Translations under genes and position numbers: made by a program
The notes under the pieces: generated by a model
What the model saw: the letters and a program-made list of their open reading frames with translations, nothing else
The model's database searches: none
Told to the model about the DNA's origin: nothing
In this document: in pieces, positions 37,083-45,687 of the stretch
How the letters are laid out: every line of letters begins with the position of its first letter
Position numbering within the stretch: the first letter of the stretch is position 1
Assembly: GCF_000819565.1 (NCBI RefSeq)
Contig: NZ_CP004393.1
Span: forward strand, 1,364,001 to 1,428,000
Direction: 5' to 3'
DNA: 64,000 nt
Source of the DNA: Celeribacter indicus
GTDB taxonomy: Bacteria; Pseudomonadota; Alphaproteobacteria; Rhodobacterales; Rhodobacteraceae

Positions 37083-38198
37083 ATGAATCTTGACTTTTCC
37101 CCCGAGGACCGGGCTTTTTTCGCGCGCGTAAAGGACAGGCTGTCGAGCGCTCTGCCCGAAGATATCGCGGCCACTATCCGCACCAACCAGCCGCCCTCGA
37201 AAGAGGAGATGCTGCGCTGGCAGGACGTGCTGGCGGCAGAGAACTGGCTGGCGGCCGGATGGCCTGCCGAACATGGCGGCCCCGGGCTGACCCCGACCCA
37301 GCGCTATCTGTTCGAACAGGCCTACGGGGCGCTCTATGCGCCGCCGCCTGTGCAATTCGGCATCACGATGGTCGGCCCGATCCTCTACACCTATGGCTCG
37401 GATGAGCAGAAACAGCGGTTCCTGCCTCGGATCCGCGAAAACCGGACCTGGTGGTGTCAGGGCTATTCCGAGCCGGGCGCGGGCTCCGATCTGGCCAGCC
37501 TGCGCACCACGGCGGTGCTGGACGGCGACAGCTATGTCGTCAACGGTCAGAAAACATGGACGACCTGGGCGCAATGGGCGGACTGGATGTTTTGTCTGGT
37601 GAAAACCGACCTGACGGTCAAGCCGCAGGCGGGCATCAGCTTTCTGTTGATCGACATGAAAACCCCCGGCATCACGGTGCGCCCGATCCGCACCATCGAC
37701 GGTGATACGGAAATCAACGAGGTGTTTCTGGACAATGTGCGGGTGCCTGTCGAGAACCGTATCGGCGGTGAAGGACAGGGGTGGACCTATGCCAAGGTGC
37801 TTCTTGAACACGAACGTTTCATCATGTCGGGCGCGGCACGGTCGCGGCGGGACCTGACGGCGCTTCAGGCGCTGGATCAGGGCAGGTTTGCGGCACGGAT
37901 TGAGGCGCTCGATACGGAACTTCTGGCGCTCGAATATCTGGAATTGCGTTTGCTGTCGGCGATGAATGCCGGGGGCAATCCGGGGCCACGCACATCGGCG
38001 CTGAAAATTCGCGGCACCGAGATCACCCAAGCGATTTCCAAACTTCGCCTCGATATGGCGCGCGATTGGAGCGGCGAGAAACCGGAGGTTTTGCAAAACG
38101 CCGAGAGCAGTTGGCTCAACCTGCGCAAGCTCACCATCTGGGGTGGTTCGAACGAGATTCAGCGCAATGTGATGGCCAAGGTCGTTTTGGGGATTTGA
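37083..38198 (+). CDS. Acyl-CoA dehydrogenase, large subunit-like
   Basis: A 371-residue flavoprotein of the acyl-CoA dehydrogenase family with CQGYSEPGAGSDLASLRTTA (FAD/substrate loop) and a C-terminal IWGGSNEIQRN. At the position of the medium-chain-type catalytic Glu (YEGTS) there is Gly (G354), as in subunits of heteromeric dehydrogenases such as the ChsE type. It probably works with the smaller homologue encoded ten bases downstream to desaturate the CoA ester made by the transferase. Confidence 0.9.
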   Translation: MNLDFSPEDRAFFARVKDRLSSALPEDIAATIRTNQPPSKEEMLRWQDVLAAENWLAAGWPAEHGGPGLTPTQRYLFEQAYGALYAPPPVQFGITMVGPILYTYGSDEQKQRFLPRIRENRTWWCQGYSEPGAGSDLASLRTTAVLDGDSYVVNGQKTWTTWAQWADWMFCLVKTDLTVKPQAGISFLLIDMKTPGITVRPIRTIDGDTEINEVFLDNVRVPVENRIGGEGQGWTYAKVLLEHERFIMSGAARSRRDLTALQALDQGRFAARIEALDTELLALEYLELRLLSAMNAGGNPGPRTSALKIRGTEITQAISKLRLDMARDWSGEKPEVLQNAESSWLNLRKLTIWGGSNEIQRNVMAKVVLGI

Positions 38199-38207
38199 AG
38201 GGATAGG

Positions 38208-39143
38208 ATGATGGATTTTGAACTGAATGACACCGAGCGCATGCTGTCCGACACGCTGGATCGTTTTGCCCTGAGCGCAGCCACAGAGACCGGCGCGCAT
38301 TGGCAACATTGTCTCGACATGGGCTGGCATATTGCCTCCGTATCCGAAGAGCTGGGGGGCTTCGGTCTCGGGCTAAACGGGCCGGTTCTCGTGGCGCGTA
38401 GCCTTGGTGGGCTTTTGTCACCGCTGGACTGGGCGCGGGATGCGCTTCTGCCGGCTATACTTCTTGCTGGCTTGTCGCCGGATGATCCGCGTGCCGCGCA
38501 GGCGCTCGATGATTTTCTGGCAGGGACGTTGAAACCCGTGGTCGCAGCCGCCGATGCGGAAAACCGAGTTTCCCTGCCCAAGACCGTGAATCTGGCGCTG
38601 GCTCTGACAGATGGGGGGACCCGGCTGATCTGGATGGAACAGCCAGAGCTGACAGGTGCGGAGACGATTTCGGTCGCCGGCGAAGAGACGGTGTCGATCC
38701 CCTTGCCTGACGCGCCGGGGCTGGCCTTGTCCAAAGACCTCACTGATCGTCTGCGGACTGCCGCCCATGTGGTCGCCGCGGCGGATCGTTTGGGGGCGAT
38801 GGAGAAAGCTTTTGCCATGACGCTGGACTATTGCCGGACGCGGCATCAGTTCGGGCGGCCTTTGAGCGGGTTTCAGGCGCTGCAACATCGTCTCGTCGAT
38901 ATGTCCATCGCTTGCGACGAGACGGAGGCGCTTGTCCTGGCCGCTGCCATGGCGGCGACCGGCGATCGGCCTGACGCGATGCGATTGGCGACGGCGGCCT
39001 GGGCCCGCGCAAGCGATTTGGGACAGCGCTTGGGCGAGGAGGCGATCCAGCTCCACGGTGGCATCGGCATGACCGAGGAATGCGAGGTTGGATGCTATGT
39101 GAAACGCATGATGGCACGACAGCCCATTGTGAGTACCCCATAA
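38208..39143 (+). CDS. Acyl-CoA dehydrogenase, small subunit-like, probably 3'-truncated
   Basis: A 311-residue, diverged acyl-CoA dehydrogenase homologue. The C-terminal half retains the family pattern (RTRHQFGRPLSGFQALQHRL and LHGGIGMTEECEVG), while the N-terminal half is weak, as usual for the partner subunit of heteromeric enzymes. After YVKRMMA the protein ends in RQPIVSTP, where relatives run on for a further 15-20 residues. The 254 bases to the IS3 element hold no continuation in any frame that I can see, so the end was probably replaced by rearrangement. Confidence 0.82.
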   Translation: MMDFELNDTERMLSDTLDRFALSAATETGAHWQHCLDMGWHIASVSEELGGFGLGLNGPVLVARSLGGLLSPLDWARDALLPAILLAGLSPDDPRAAQALDDFLAGTLKPVVAAADAENRVSLPKTVNLALALTDGGTRLIWMEQPELTGAETISVAGEETVSIPLPDAPGLALSKDLTDRLRTAAHVVAAADRLGAMEKAFAMTLDYCRTRHQFGRPLSGFQALQHRLVDMSIACDETEALVLAAAMAATGDRPDAMRLATAAWARASDLGQRLGEEAIQLHGGIGMTEECEVGCYVKRMMARQPIVSTP

Positions 39144-39397
39144 AGTGGGCATTGGCTCAAGCGACACTTTGCCTGCGGGATGAATAAAAGAGGGCAGGGA
39201 AAATGGCCTGCGGCGTATTGCTCTCGGAACACGCGGCGTCTGCGTCACGATGCTCGGAAAGGCTTGGCTTGGGGGCGGACAAGAGGCTTTCCTTTGCTTC
39301 ACGTCGTTTCAGACATAAGTGAACTCGCCCTATATTGGGGCGGCATCACGCGCCTGTCATTTCATTGCCTGCTCTACGATTGCAGGAACAGTAACAG

Positions 39398-39424
39398 TGA
39401 ACCGCTCCGGGTTTGCCGGAGGCT
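39398..39424 (+). repeat. IS3 left terminal inverted repeat
   Basis: Twenty-seven bases starting TGAACCGCTCC, identical to the reverse complement of 40686-40712. Confidence 0.95.
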
Positions 39425-39450
39425 CCAACTCTTGAGTAGGATGGAGCATC

Positions 39451-39777
39451 ATGAGCAAGACAACGAACAAATATTCCCCTGAAGTGCGCGAGCGAGCGGT
39501 TCGTATGGTTTTGGACAACGCCGGTCAGCATGAGAGCCGCTGGCAAGCGATCGTATCGATCTCGGCGAAGATAGGCTGTTCGACGAACACGCTGAATGAC
39601 TGGGTCAAAAAGGCAGAGATTGATCGTGGCGACCGTGCTGGGGTCAGTACCGAGATGGCCGAGAAGATGAAGGCGCTGGAGCGCGAGAACCGCGAACTCA
39701 AGCAGGCGAATGAGATCCTGCGGAAGGCGTCGGCGTATTTTGCGATGGCGGAGCTCGACCGCCGACCGAAGTCATGA
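39451..39777 (+). CDS. IS3-family transposase OrfA
   Basis: A 108-residue DNA-binding subunit with an HTH ([19 protein letters not shown]) and a C-terminal leucine-zipper-like coil ([18 protein letters not shown]). It belongs to the IS3 OrfA family. The stop overlaps the OrfB start (ATGA), and OrfB is in the -1 frame, so a fusion by frameshifting or coupled translation is possible. I see no obvious slippery A-tract at the overlap. Confidence 0.95.
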   Translation: MSKTTNKYSPEVRERAVRMVLDNAGQHESRWQAIVSISAKIGCSTNTLNDWVKKAEIDRGDRAGVSTEMAEKMKALERENRELKQANEILRKASAYFAMAELDRRPKS

Positions 39778-40673
39778 TCGCCTTTATCGACGATTATCGT
39801 GGAGAGCTCGGGGTCGAGCCGATCTGCAAGCACCTGCCGATTGCCCCGTCCACATACTACGATCATCTGGCCAAACGGGCCGACCCTGATCTGCGCTCGG
39901 ATCGGTTCAAGCGCGACGACGAGCTTCGCCCCGAGATCGAGCGCGTGTTCGATGAGAATTACAAGGTCTATGGCGTGCGCAAAGTCTGGCGCCAGATGCG
40001 GCGGGAAGGATTTGATGTGGCCCGATGCACGATAGCCCGGTTGATGAAGGATTTGGGCCTGCAGGGCGTCATCCGGGGCAAGCCGCATAAAACGACGATC
40101 CCTGACAAGAAGCAGCCGTGCCCGATGGACAAGGTAAACCGGCAATTCCGGGTGCCGGCACCGAACATGCTCTGGGTCAGCGATTTCACCTATGTCGCCA
40201 CCTGGCAAGGGTTCGTTTATGTGGCATTCGTGATCGACACGTTCGCGCGCCGGATCGTTGGGTGGCGCGTCAGCCGCACGGCTCACACAGGCTTCGTTCT
40301 CGACGCTTTGGAACAGGCTGTTCATCAGCGGCAGCCTGGTGTGGGACTGATCCATCACTCAGACCGCGGATCGCAATACCTGGCGATAAAATACACCGAA
40401 CGCTTGGCCGAGGCAGGAATCGAACCCTCGGTCGGCAGCGTCGGTGACAGCTATGACAACGCTTTGGCCGAGACAATCAATGGTCTCTTCAAGGCGGAGG
40501 TCATCCACCGCCGTGGCCCGTGGCGCAGTCTGGACGCCGTGGAATACGCCACTCTGGAATGGGTCGACTGGTTCAACAATCGCCGCCTCCTCGAGCCCAT
40601 CGGGAACATCCCACCAGCGGAAGCAGAGGCAAACTTCTACGCAGCTCTGGTAACTAAGACCATAGCCGCATAA
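39774..40673 (+). CDS. IS3-family transposase OrfB (DDE integrase)
   Basis: A 299-residue rve-type catalytic subunit with an HTH_21 region ([20 protein letters not shown]) and the DDE triad in [17 protein letters not shown] and the Glu of [14 protein letters not shown]. Complete by length and motifs, hence probably functional. It catalyses cut-out and circle-mediated integration of the element with OrfA. Confidence 0.96.
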   Translation: MIAFIDDYRGELGVEPICKHLPIAPSTYYDHLAKRADPDLRSDRFKRDDELRPEIERVFDENYKVYGVRKVWRQMRREGFDVARCTIARLMKDLGLQGVIRGKPHKTTIPDKKQPCPMDKVNRQFRVPAPNMLWVSDFTYVATWQGFVYVAFVIDTFARRIVGWRVSRTAHTGFVLDALEQAVHQRQPGVGLIHHSDRGSQYLAIKYTERLAEAGIEPSVGSVGDSYDNALAETINGLFKAEVIHRRGPWRSLDAVEYATLEWVDWFNNRRLLEPIGNIPPAEAEANFYAALVTKTIAA

Positions 40674-40685
40674 CTTAAACCAAAC

Positions 40686-40712
40686 AGCCTCCGGCAAACC
40701 CGGAGCGGTTCA
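40686..40712 (+). repeat. IS3 right terminal inverted repeat
   Basis: Twenty-seven bases ending CGGAGCGGTTCA, the exact reverse complement of the left end at 39398-39424. Confidence 0.95.
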
Positions 40713-40910
40713 CCCGAGCGCTTCGTTCGGAATGAAAGTTGGATCTGTCAGGATGAACTCAAGCTCTTTGACACTTTCCAATTCATCACGCAGCGCTTCA
40801 TATGCAAAGATTGAGAAGCAACTGGCCGCCACCCGGATTTTCGCGCCAGCTTCGAATCCGGCCTTCAGCTCATCCCCCAAGAGGACAGAAATGTTGTCGA
40901 TGATTTTCAA
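40713..40910 (-). pseudogene. N-terminal fragment of a PLD-like/SNF2-type helicase gene, cut by the IS3 element
   Basis: On the minus strand a frame starts MKIIDNISVLLGDELKAGF and runs 66 residues to PNEALG, where it enters the IS3 end and stops. This sequence resembles the start of large helicase proteins with an N-terminal phospholipase-D-like domain that are common in bacterial defence islands (from memory). The remaining part of the gene is not found left of the IS. The fragment is therefore a remnant, and the lack of a continuation indicates a deletion or recombination at the IS. Confidence 0.65.
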
Positions 40911-41521
40911 AAGATTGCCCTGAATTCGAATGGTTTTTCCTGAACGTAACGCTTAACGGTCCGTGTTCACAGATCAAATTCTATCTGTGTAGGCGGATTG
41001 TCCACCAGCGCCCAAAAGCATGGTCCCGATAGACCTGAGGTCGACCATGCACTAACATTTACGCCGGACTACTCGATGGGGGCAGGCAACTGGAGGCAGC
41101 AGGAGTTTCTGAGGATGTTCGCCATGTGCGAAATCATCTTTCTCGCCTAATTTGCTACACATTCTGCTACACTCATCCTGAGTTGGGGATCATATAATAT
41201 TTTGTTTTAATTTAATAATATTCTGGATTTATGGGCAGTGTGGCAGACTTCGTCTCCGCCACCAACGCACCTGTTTTCCACCATCAGAGTTGCGCATTCT
41301 CCGCTGCACGCGAGACGTGATGGCCGGTCAATACATCAAATCACAGGCAATGCGGTTTCCGGGTGTAGTCTCAGGCACCGAACTGGCTTTCCCTGGCGTG
41401 GACGCTGACGCGCCTGCTCAACGGTCTTTTGATCAGGAGGCCTCCTTGCGGCCCGGTTCGTCCGGTGTTTCCCAGGTGACGGTCCGGTGGCTCCGGAAGC
41501 CTGTCCTGACCGGCTTCGAGG
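40911..41521. other. Gene-free region right of the IS3 junction
   Basis: About 610 bases with no convincing gene. The left part (to roughly 41240) is AT-rich with a run of A/T around 41190-41225; the right part is GC-rich like the following genes. TGCTACAC occurs twice in direct orientation (41153-41160, 41165-41172). It carried the promoter of the truncated helicase gene and the end of the next operon. Confidence 0.4.
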
Positions 41522-42178
41522 CTATCCTCTCGACGCCTTGCCCGTAAACACTGCCAGTTGCGCGGCGAAGGCGCGCTTGTAGGCGGGGCGGGCTTCACCG
41601 CGTGCGACATAGGCGGCGAGGTTCGGGACGTCGTTCAGCATCGGTGAGGAATGGCGTAACCTGAGCAGCACGGAGACCATCATCAGATCGCCGGCGCTGA
41701 ACGCCCCGTCGAGCCACACGGCATCGCCGAGATGGGCGGAAAGCTGGCTGAGGCGGGGGCGGATGCGCGCTTCGGTGAGGCGCAGGCGCTCTGGGCCCCA
41801 GCTCCTGTCGCCCTCGAAGAGCCTGGTGGTTTCCCGGTCGAGGATCGGCGGTTCGACCGTGTCGAGCGCGGCGAACATCCAGGTGATCGCCCGTGCCCGT
41901 GCATTGGCGTCCTCGGGCAGCAGGCCCGCGTGGTGCCGGGCGAGGTGGAGGACGATCGACCCGGTCTCGAACAGGGCGAGATCGCCTTCTTCATAGGTCG
42001 GAATTTGCCCGAACGGGTGCAGCGCCAGATGCGCCGGCTCCTGCATCTCCTTGAACGAGACAAGGCGCACGTCATAGGGCCGGCCAACCTCCTCGAGGGC
42101 CCAGCGCACGCGCATGTCGCGCGCCAGCCCCGCGCCGCGGTCGGGTGAGTTTTCGAATGCGGTGATGATCGGGAGCAT
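41522..42178 (-). CDS. Glutathione S-transferase family protein
   Basis: A 218-residue GST with an N-terminal thioredoxin-like domain (EVGRPYDVRLVSFKEMQEP; glutathione-binding QIPTYEEGDLALFETGSIVLHLA) and an all-helical C-terminal domain (WLDGAFSAGDLMMVSVLLRL). The start at 42178 follows GAGGA; the longer frame upstream overlaps the next gene and is rejected. It ends the minus-strand cluster that includes an ECF sigma factor, so it may belong to that regulon. Confidence 0.92.
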   Translation of the reverse strand: MLPIITAFENSPDRGAGLARDMRVRWALEEVGRPYDVRLVSFKEMQEPAHLALHPFGQIPTYEEGDLALFETGSIVLHLARHHAGLLPEDANARARAITWMFAALDTVEPPILDRETTRLFEGDRSWGPERLRLTEARIRPRLSQLSAHLGDAVWLDGAFSAGDLMMVSVLLRLRHSSPMLNDVPNLAAYVARGEARPAYKRAFAAQLAVFTGKASRG

Positions 42179-42255
42179 GTCAATCCTCGATTGCGTCGTG
42201 TCCAAGGCGTTCGGGGTCCTCAAGCTGGTCCGTCTTCGGCCTGTGTCTCCTCCGG

Positions 42256-42741
42256 TCATGGGGTGTCCGAGGCGGCCGCCTCGAGTGTGGCGATGTCGAT
42301 CTTGCGCATGGTCATCATCGCCTCGAAGGCGCGTTTGGCCCGAGCAGGGTCGGGATCGGTGGTCAGTTCCATCAGGCGCTTCGGCGTGATCTGCCAGGAG
42401 TGACCCCAGCGGTCCTTGCACCAGCCGCAGGCGCTTTCGGTGCCGCCGCTGCCGACGACGGCGGTCCAGTAGCGGTCGGTTTCCTCCTGGTCTTCCGTGA
42501 TGACCATGAACGAAACGGCCTCGTTGGGTGTGAAGATCGGCCCGCCGTTGAGGCCGAGGAACCGTCTGCCGAGCACGGTGAATTCCACGGTCAGCTCGTC
42601 GCCTTCCTTTCCGCCCGGATAGTCCGATGCGGCGGCGTTCACCCGGTCGACATGGCTGTCGGGAAACGTGGCGGCATAGAATTCGGCCGCCTTCCTGGCT
42701 TCGCCGTGGTCATACCACAGGCAGGTTACGAGATCGGTCAT
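42256..42741 (-). CDS. PhnB-like VOC family protein
   Basis: A 161-residue protein of the PhnB/3-demethylubiquinone-methyltransferase-like VOC family ([57 protein letters not shown]). Members are metal-lacking or unknown-function homologues of glyoxalases often found with YCII, SRPBCC and ECF sigma genes. AAGGAGA precedes the ATG. A predicted ECF-type promoter lies 100 bases upstream, making it a likely target of the sigma factor encoded beside it. Confidence 0.9.
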   Translation of the reverse strand: MTDLVTCLWYDHGEARKAAEFYAATFPDSHVDRVNAAASDYPGGKEGDELTVEFTVLGRRFLGLNGGPIFTPNEAVSFMVITEDQEETDRYWTAVVGSGGTESACGWCKDRWGHSWQITPKRLMELTTDPDPARAKRAFEAMMTMRKIDIATLEAAASDTP

Positions 42742-42841
42742 TTCAGGTCTCCTTCGGTTCTGGACGTGCGCGTGCGGGCTCTTCGTCGGCTCGGCGGGCG
42801 CCCCGTCACGCCGCCGCGTCGTCGGTGCTTCATATCCGGAG

Positions 42842-42885
42842 GACGAACCGCGGTGCCCTTTTCCGACAGGCCAGCAGATTTTTTT
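42842..42885 (-). promoter_or_regulatory. Predicted ECF42-type promoter upstream of the PhnB-like gene
   Basis: Read on the minus strand: AAAAAAAT (42885-42878), nine bases, TGTCGG (42868-42863), seventeen bases, CGTC (42845-42842). The same four-part layout with identical spacings recurs at 45644-45687. TGTCG at -35 and CG(A/T)C at -10 is what I recall for ECF42 targets. Confidence 0.75.
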
Positions 42886-42990
42886 GCACCGGGCCCACCC
42901 CGCATGTCCGGTGGCGGGGCCGTATCCTCGGGCACACCCGCCGAAGGCGGGGACATGCCGGCCCGTCGCGGCCTTGCCCGCTCCGCCGCT

Positions 42991-44253
42991 CTAGCCCTCG
43001 AGCCGGTCGAGATGCTGGCGGATATGCGCGGCTTCTGCCGGCGTGGTGGCGAGCGCGATGGCGCGGACGAAGGCATCGCGCGCCTCGCTGCCGCGGCCCA
43101 GCTGTTCCAGCAGGTTGCCGCGCACGCCGTGGAAGTAGAAATAGCCGTCCAGCGGCCCGGCAAGCGGTGCGATCATCTCCAGCGCCGCCTTGGCGCCGTG
43201 AAGTTTCCAGATGGCCACGGACCGGTTGAGCGTGACGACGGGGGAGGGGGCATGACGTTCCAGCGCCTGATACAGCGCGTCTATGCCGGCCCAGTCCGTG
43301 TCCTCCGGCCGTTCTGCCCGTGCGTGCAGCGCGGCGATCGCTGCCTGGATCTGATAGGGGCCGGGCCGGCGGTGCAGCATGGCCTTGTCGATCATCGCGA
43401 ATGCCTCGGCGATCTGGCGCCGGTTCCAGAGCGTCCGGTCCTGATCCTCCAGCAGGATCGGCGCACCCGCCTCGTCGAAACGTGCGTTCCGGCGGGACTG
43501 CTGAAGCAGCATCAGCGCCAGCAATCCCATCATCTCGGGCTCGGCGGGAAAGAGGCGCAGCATCAGGCGCGCCAGTCGGATCGCCTCGTCGCAGAGCCTG
43601 GTCCGCTCGCTCTTTGGGGTGGCGTCGGTATATCCCTCGTTGAAGACGAGATAGATCATCGCGGAGACCGCGGCGAAACGTTCCGCCCGCTCTTTCGGTC
43701 CCGGCGTCTCGAACGGAATATCGGCTTTCGCTATGCGGGCCTTGGCGCGCGTGATGCGCTGTTCCATCGCCCGGTCTCCGACCAGGAAGGCCGCGGCGAT
43801 CCGGGGAACGGGCAGGCCGGCGACGATCCTGAGGGCCAGCGCGATCTGCTGCGTGGCGGGCAGGTCGGGATGGCAGCAGACGAAGAGGAGACGCAGGATG
43901 TCGTCACGATACTCGGTGGCGTCCAGCCGCTCGACCAGGTCCGCCTCGGTATCCTCGCGGTCCGATATCGCCGCTTCCTCGGGCAGGGCCGTCAGCCGGG
44001 CCTGCCGGCGCTTGTGATCAATCGCGGCATTGCGCCCGACCATGATCAGCCAGCCTGCGGCATTCCGCGGCGGGCCGTTCTCCGGCCAGGATCTGAGCGC
44101 GCGGAGACAGGCCTCCTGAAACGCCTCCTCGGCGAGATCGAGATCGCGGAAATAGCGCAGGAGCGCGGCGACCGCCTGCGGCCGCGCGCCGACCAGCCGC
44201 CTCTCGATCCAGTCGGGTTCAGGGGGCTGGGGCATCTTCGATGGCCTCTCCAT
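42991..44253 (-). CDS. ECF sigma factor with C-terminal TPR-like extension (ECF42/DUF6596 type)
   Basis: A 420-residue sigma factor: region 2 (YFRDLDLAEEAFQEACLRAL; WLIMVGRNAAIDHKRR), region 4 (QQIALALRIVAGLPVPRIAAAF) and a C-terminal extension of over 200 residues with helical repeats (ALERHAPSPVVTLNRSVAI and later), which marks the ECF42 group. Such sigma factors have no anti-sigma gene and usually pair with a DGPF/YCII protein, found here just upstream. The start at 44253 lies inside the end of that YCII gene. It likely activates the two promoters of matching sequence in this cluster. Confidence 0.93.
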   Translation of the reverse strand: MERPSKMPQPPEPDWIERRLVGARPQAVAALLRYFRDLDLAEEAFQEACLRALRSWPENGPPRNAAGWLIMVGRNAAIDHKRRQARLTALPEEAAISDREDTEADLVERLDATEYRDDILRLLFVCCHPDLPATQQIALALRIVAGLPVPRIAAAFLVGDRAMEQRITRAKARIAKADIPFETPGPKERAERFAAVSAMIYLVFNEGYTDATPKSERTRLCDEAIRLARLMLRLFPAEPEMMGLLALMLLQQSRRNARFDEAGAPILLEDQDRTLWNRRQIAEAFAMIDKAMLHRRPGPYQIQAAIAALHARAERPEDTDWAGIDALYQALERHAPSPVVTLNRSVAIWKLHGAKAALEMIAPLAGPLDGYFYFHGVRGNLLEQLGRGSEARDAFVRAIALATTPAEAAHIRQHLDRLEG

Positions 44254-44596
44254 CGGGGTAGTAGAGCGCAATTGGGCGAAGTTCGTATGCTCCGCCCGGA
44301 TTGGCCTCGGCCATCTCGCGCGCGATCCGGATGGCCACGTCGAGGCTTTCGACATCGAGCACATAGAAGCCGAGCAACTGCTCCTTGGTCTCGGCAAAGG
44401 GGCCGTCCGTCACGATATTCTCGGACTTGCGCAGCGTCGTCGCCGCGCTTGTCGGCATCAGCCGGGCGATGGGGCCGAAACTCTTTGCCCATTTGCGGTT
44501 CACCGCCTTGAGCTTGTCGATCACCTCGGCGTCCTCCTCCTCGGTCCAGGCCGAGGTGATGTCCTCGTTGTGATAGCAAAGGATCGTGTAGCGCAT
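44219..44596 (-). CDS. YCII-family (DGPF domain) protein
   Basis: A 125-residue protein of the YCII fold, with the hallmark TDGPFAETKEQLLGFYVLDV. DGPF proteins are the standard neighbours of ECF42 sigma factors and may act as part of their signalling, although the mechanism is not known. CGGAGA precedes the ATG at 44596. Its last 35 bases overlap the sigma-factor start, so the two are translationally coupled. Confidence 0.92.
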   Translation of the reverse strand: MRYTILCYHNEDITSAWTEEEDAEVIDKLKAVNRKWAKSFGPIARLMPTSAATTLRKSENIVTDGPFAETKEQLLGFYVLDVESLDVAIRIAREMAEANPGGAYELRPIALYYPDGEAIEDAPAP

Positions 44597-44652
44597 GGCT
44601 CGCATCTCCGTTCTCGTGACAGTGTCAGTCTGCACGATCCCGCCAAGGCCTG

Positions 44653-45063
44653 TCACCGGTCCACATGGCGCCTGAAACGGTCGAGGATCGCCTGCCAGCC
44701 GGCGCGCTGCTGCTCCACCGGGGTCCCGGTTTCCGCATCGAAGGTGACGCGCAGGCGCAGGCGGCCGTCTTCGGGCAGGAAGTCCACCGCGGCATGGCGG
44801 CCGCCGAATTCGTATTCGATCCGCCGGTGCGGCTCGATCCGCGTGTAGGTTCCGGCAAAGTCGAATCCCGTGCTGCCGTCTTTCGCCTCCATCGGCGCGC
44901 AAAAGGCGCCGCCCTCGCGCAGATCGACCGACGCGGCGGGTGTATGCCAGTCGTCGGAAGCCGCGTTCCACTGCATGATGTCTTCGGGGCGGGTGTAGGC
45001 GTCCCAGACCCTTGCGACGGGCGCCGCAACCGCAACTTCGACGGTAATCTCCTGGCGTGTCAT
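44653..45063 (-). CDS. SRPBCC (AHSA1/START-like) family protein
   Basis: A 136-residue helix-grip protein (VEVAVAAPVARVWDAYTRPE; RIEYEFGGRHAAVDFLPE; ending GWQAILDRFRRHVDR), the fold that binds hydrophobic ligands. GGAGG lies before the ATG. It shares an operon with a second SRPBCC gene upstream and the YCII and sigma genes downstream. Ligand unknown. Confidence 0.9.
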   Translation of the reverse strand: MTRQEITVEVAVAAPVARVWDAYTRPEDIMQWNAASDDWHTPAASVDLREGGAFCAPMEAKDGSTGFDFAGTYTRIEPHRRIEYEFGGRHAAVDFLPEDGRLRLRVTFDAETGTPVEQQRAGWQAILDRFRRHVDR

Positions 45064-45111
45064 CGGATGACCTCCTCCGGTGGGATCAGGGGCGTTCCGG
45101 CGAGATGCCGG

Positions 45112-45555
45112 TTACTGGCTGATCTCCGGTTCCACGAGCGTCGCCAGCTTTCGCAGGCTCTCCTGCCAGCCGAGATAGCAGGCTTCCAGCGGGATCACGT
45201 CGGGAACGCCCTCCTGCACGATGGACATGTCGGTGCCGACCGAAACCGCCTTCAGCACCACGGTCACCTTCATTTCGCCGGGCAGGTTCGGATCGTCGAA
45301 CCGATCCGTGTAGACAAGCCGCTCGCCCGGAACGAGGTCCCTGTATTCGCCGCCGAAGGACTGGCTGTCGCCGGTCGTGAAGTTGCGGAACGACATCCTG
45401 TGCCTGCCGCCGACTTCGGGGTCCAGTTCGTGCACGGTGCAGAGAAAGCCGTAGGGCGGCAGCCAGCTCGCCACGGCATCGGGTTCGATGAACGCGCGAT
45501 AGACCTTCTCGGACCTGGCGGCGATGACGCGGTGCAGGCGGACGGTATTGGGCAT
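45112..45555 (-). CDS. SRPBCC (AHSA1-like) family protein
   Basis: A 147-residue helix-grip protein (RLHRVIAARSEKVYRAFIEP; FRNFTTGDSQSFGGEYRDL; ending WQESLRKLATLVEPEISQ). AAAGGAAA precedes the ATG. It is the first gene after the predicted ECF promoter at 45644-45687 and so heads the sigma-factor operon. Its relation to its neighbour suggests a duplication of this fold within the cluster. Confidence 0.91.
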   Translation of the reverse strand: MPNTVRLHRVIAARSEKVYRAFIEPDAVASWLPPYGFLCTVHELDPEVGGRHRMSFRNFTTGDSQSFGGEYRDLVPGERLVYTDRFDDPNLPGEMKVTVVLKAVSVGTDMSIVQEGVPDVIPLEACYLGWQESLRKLATLVEPEISQ

Positions 45556-45643
45556 GATCGTTTTCCTTTCGGGCCGATCTGGCCGTGTTCCGGTTGTGCT
45601 GAACGGCGTCTGCGGCCAGAGTTCGGCGCCGTTCCATCTTTAA

Positions 45644-45687
45644 GACGTCCCGCCGAAGGGTGGTCCGACAGCACGAGAAATTTTTTT
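45644..45687 (-). promoter_or_regulatory. Predicted ECF42-type promoter upstream of the SRPBCC/YCII/sigma operon
   Basis: Read on the minus strand: AAAAAAAT (45687-45680), nine bases, TGTCGG (45670-45665), seventeen bases, CGTC (45647-45644), 88 bases before the SRPBCC start. Spacings match the promoter at 42842-42885 exactly, implying autoregulation of the sigma operon. The remaining 45688-46003 has no gene that I can support. Confidence 0.75.

Larger units (their letters stand above)
39398..40712 (+). mobile_element. IS3-family insertion sequence (IS51-like group), complete
   Basis: A 1315-base element bounded by perfect 27-base inverted repeats (39398-39424 and 40686-40712, beginning TGAACCGCTCCGGGTTT). 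It carries the two overlapping transposase frames of IS3 elements, both intact, so it may be active. The bases flanking it (CAG on the left, CCC on the right) do not form the 3-4 base target duplication of a simple insertion. The left neighbour is a shortened acyl-CoA dehydrogenase gene and the right neighbour a cut-off helicase gene. Confidence 0.95.

Noticed and set aside
41153..41172. Direct repeat TGCTACAC twice, possible attachment site
   Set aside because: Only eight bases, no tRNA or integrase next to it; too little to support an att site.
41290..41547. An 85-codon plus-strand frame before the GST gene
   Set aside because: It runs into the 3' end of the GST gene on the other strand and lacks a start signal.
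42400..44511. A 703-codon open frame on the plus strand
   Set aside because: It is antisense to the PhnB, ECF sigma and YCII genes, which have clear family motifs and ribosome-binding sites; its product is Arg/Gly-rich with no motif.
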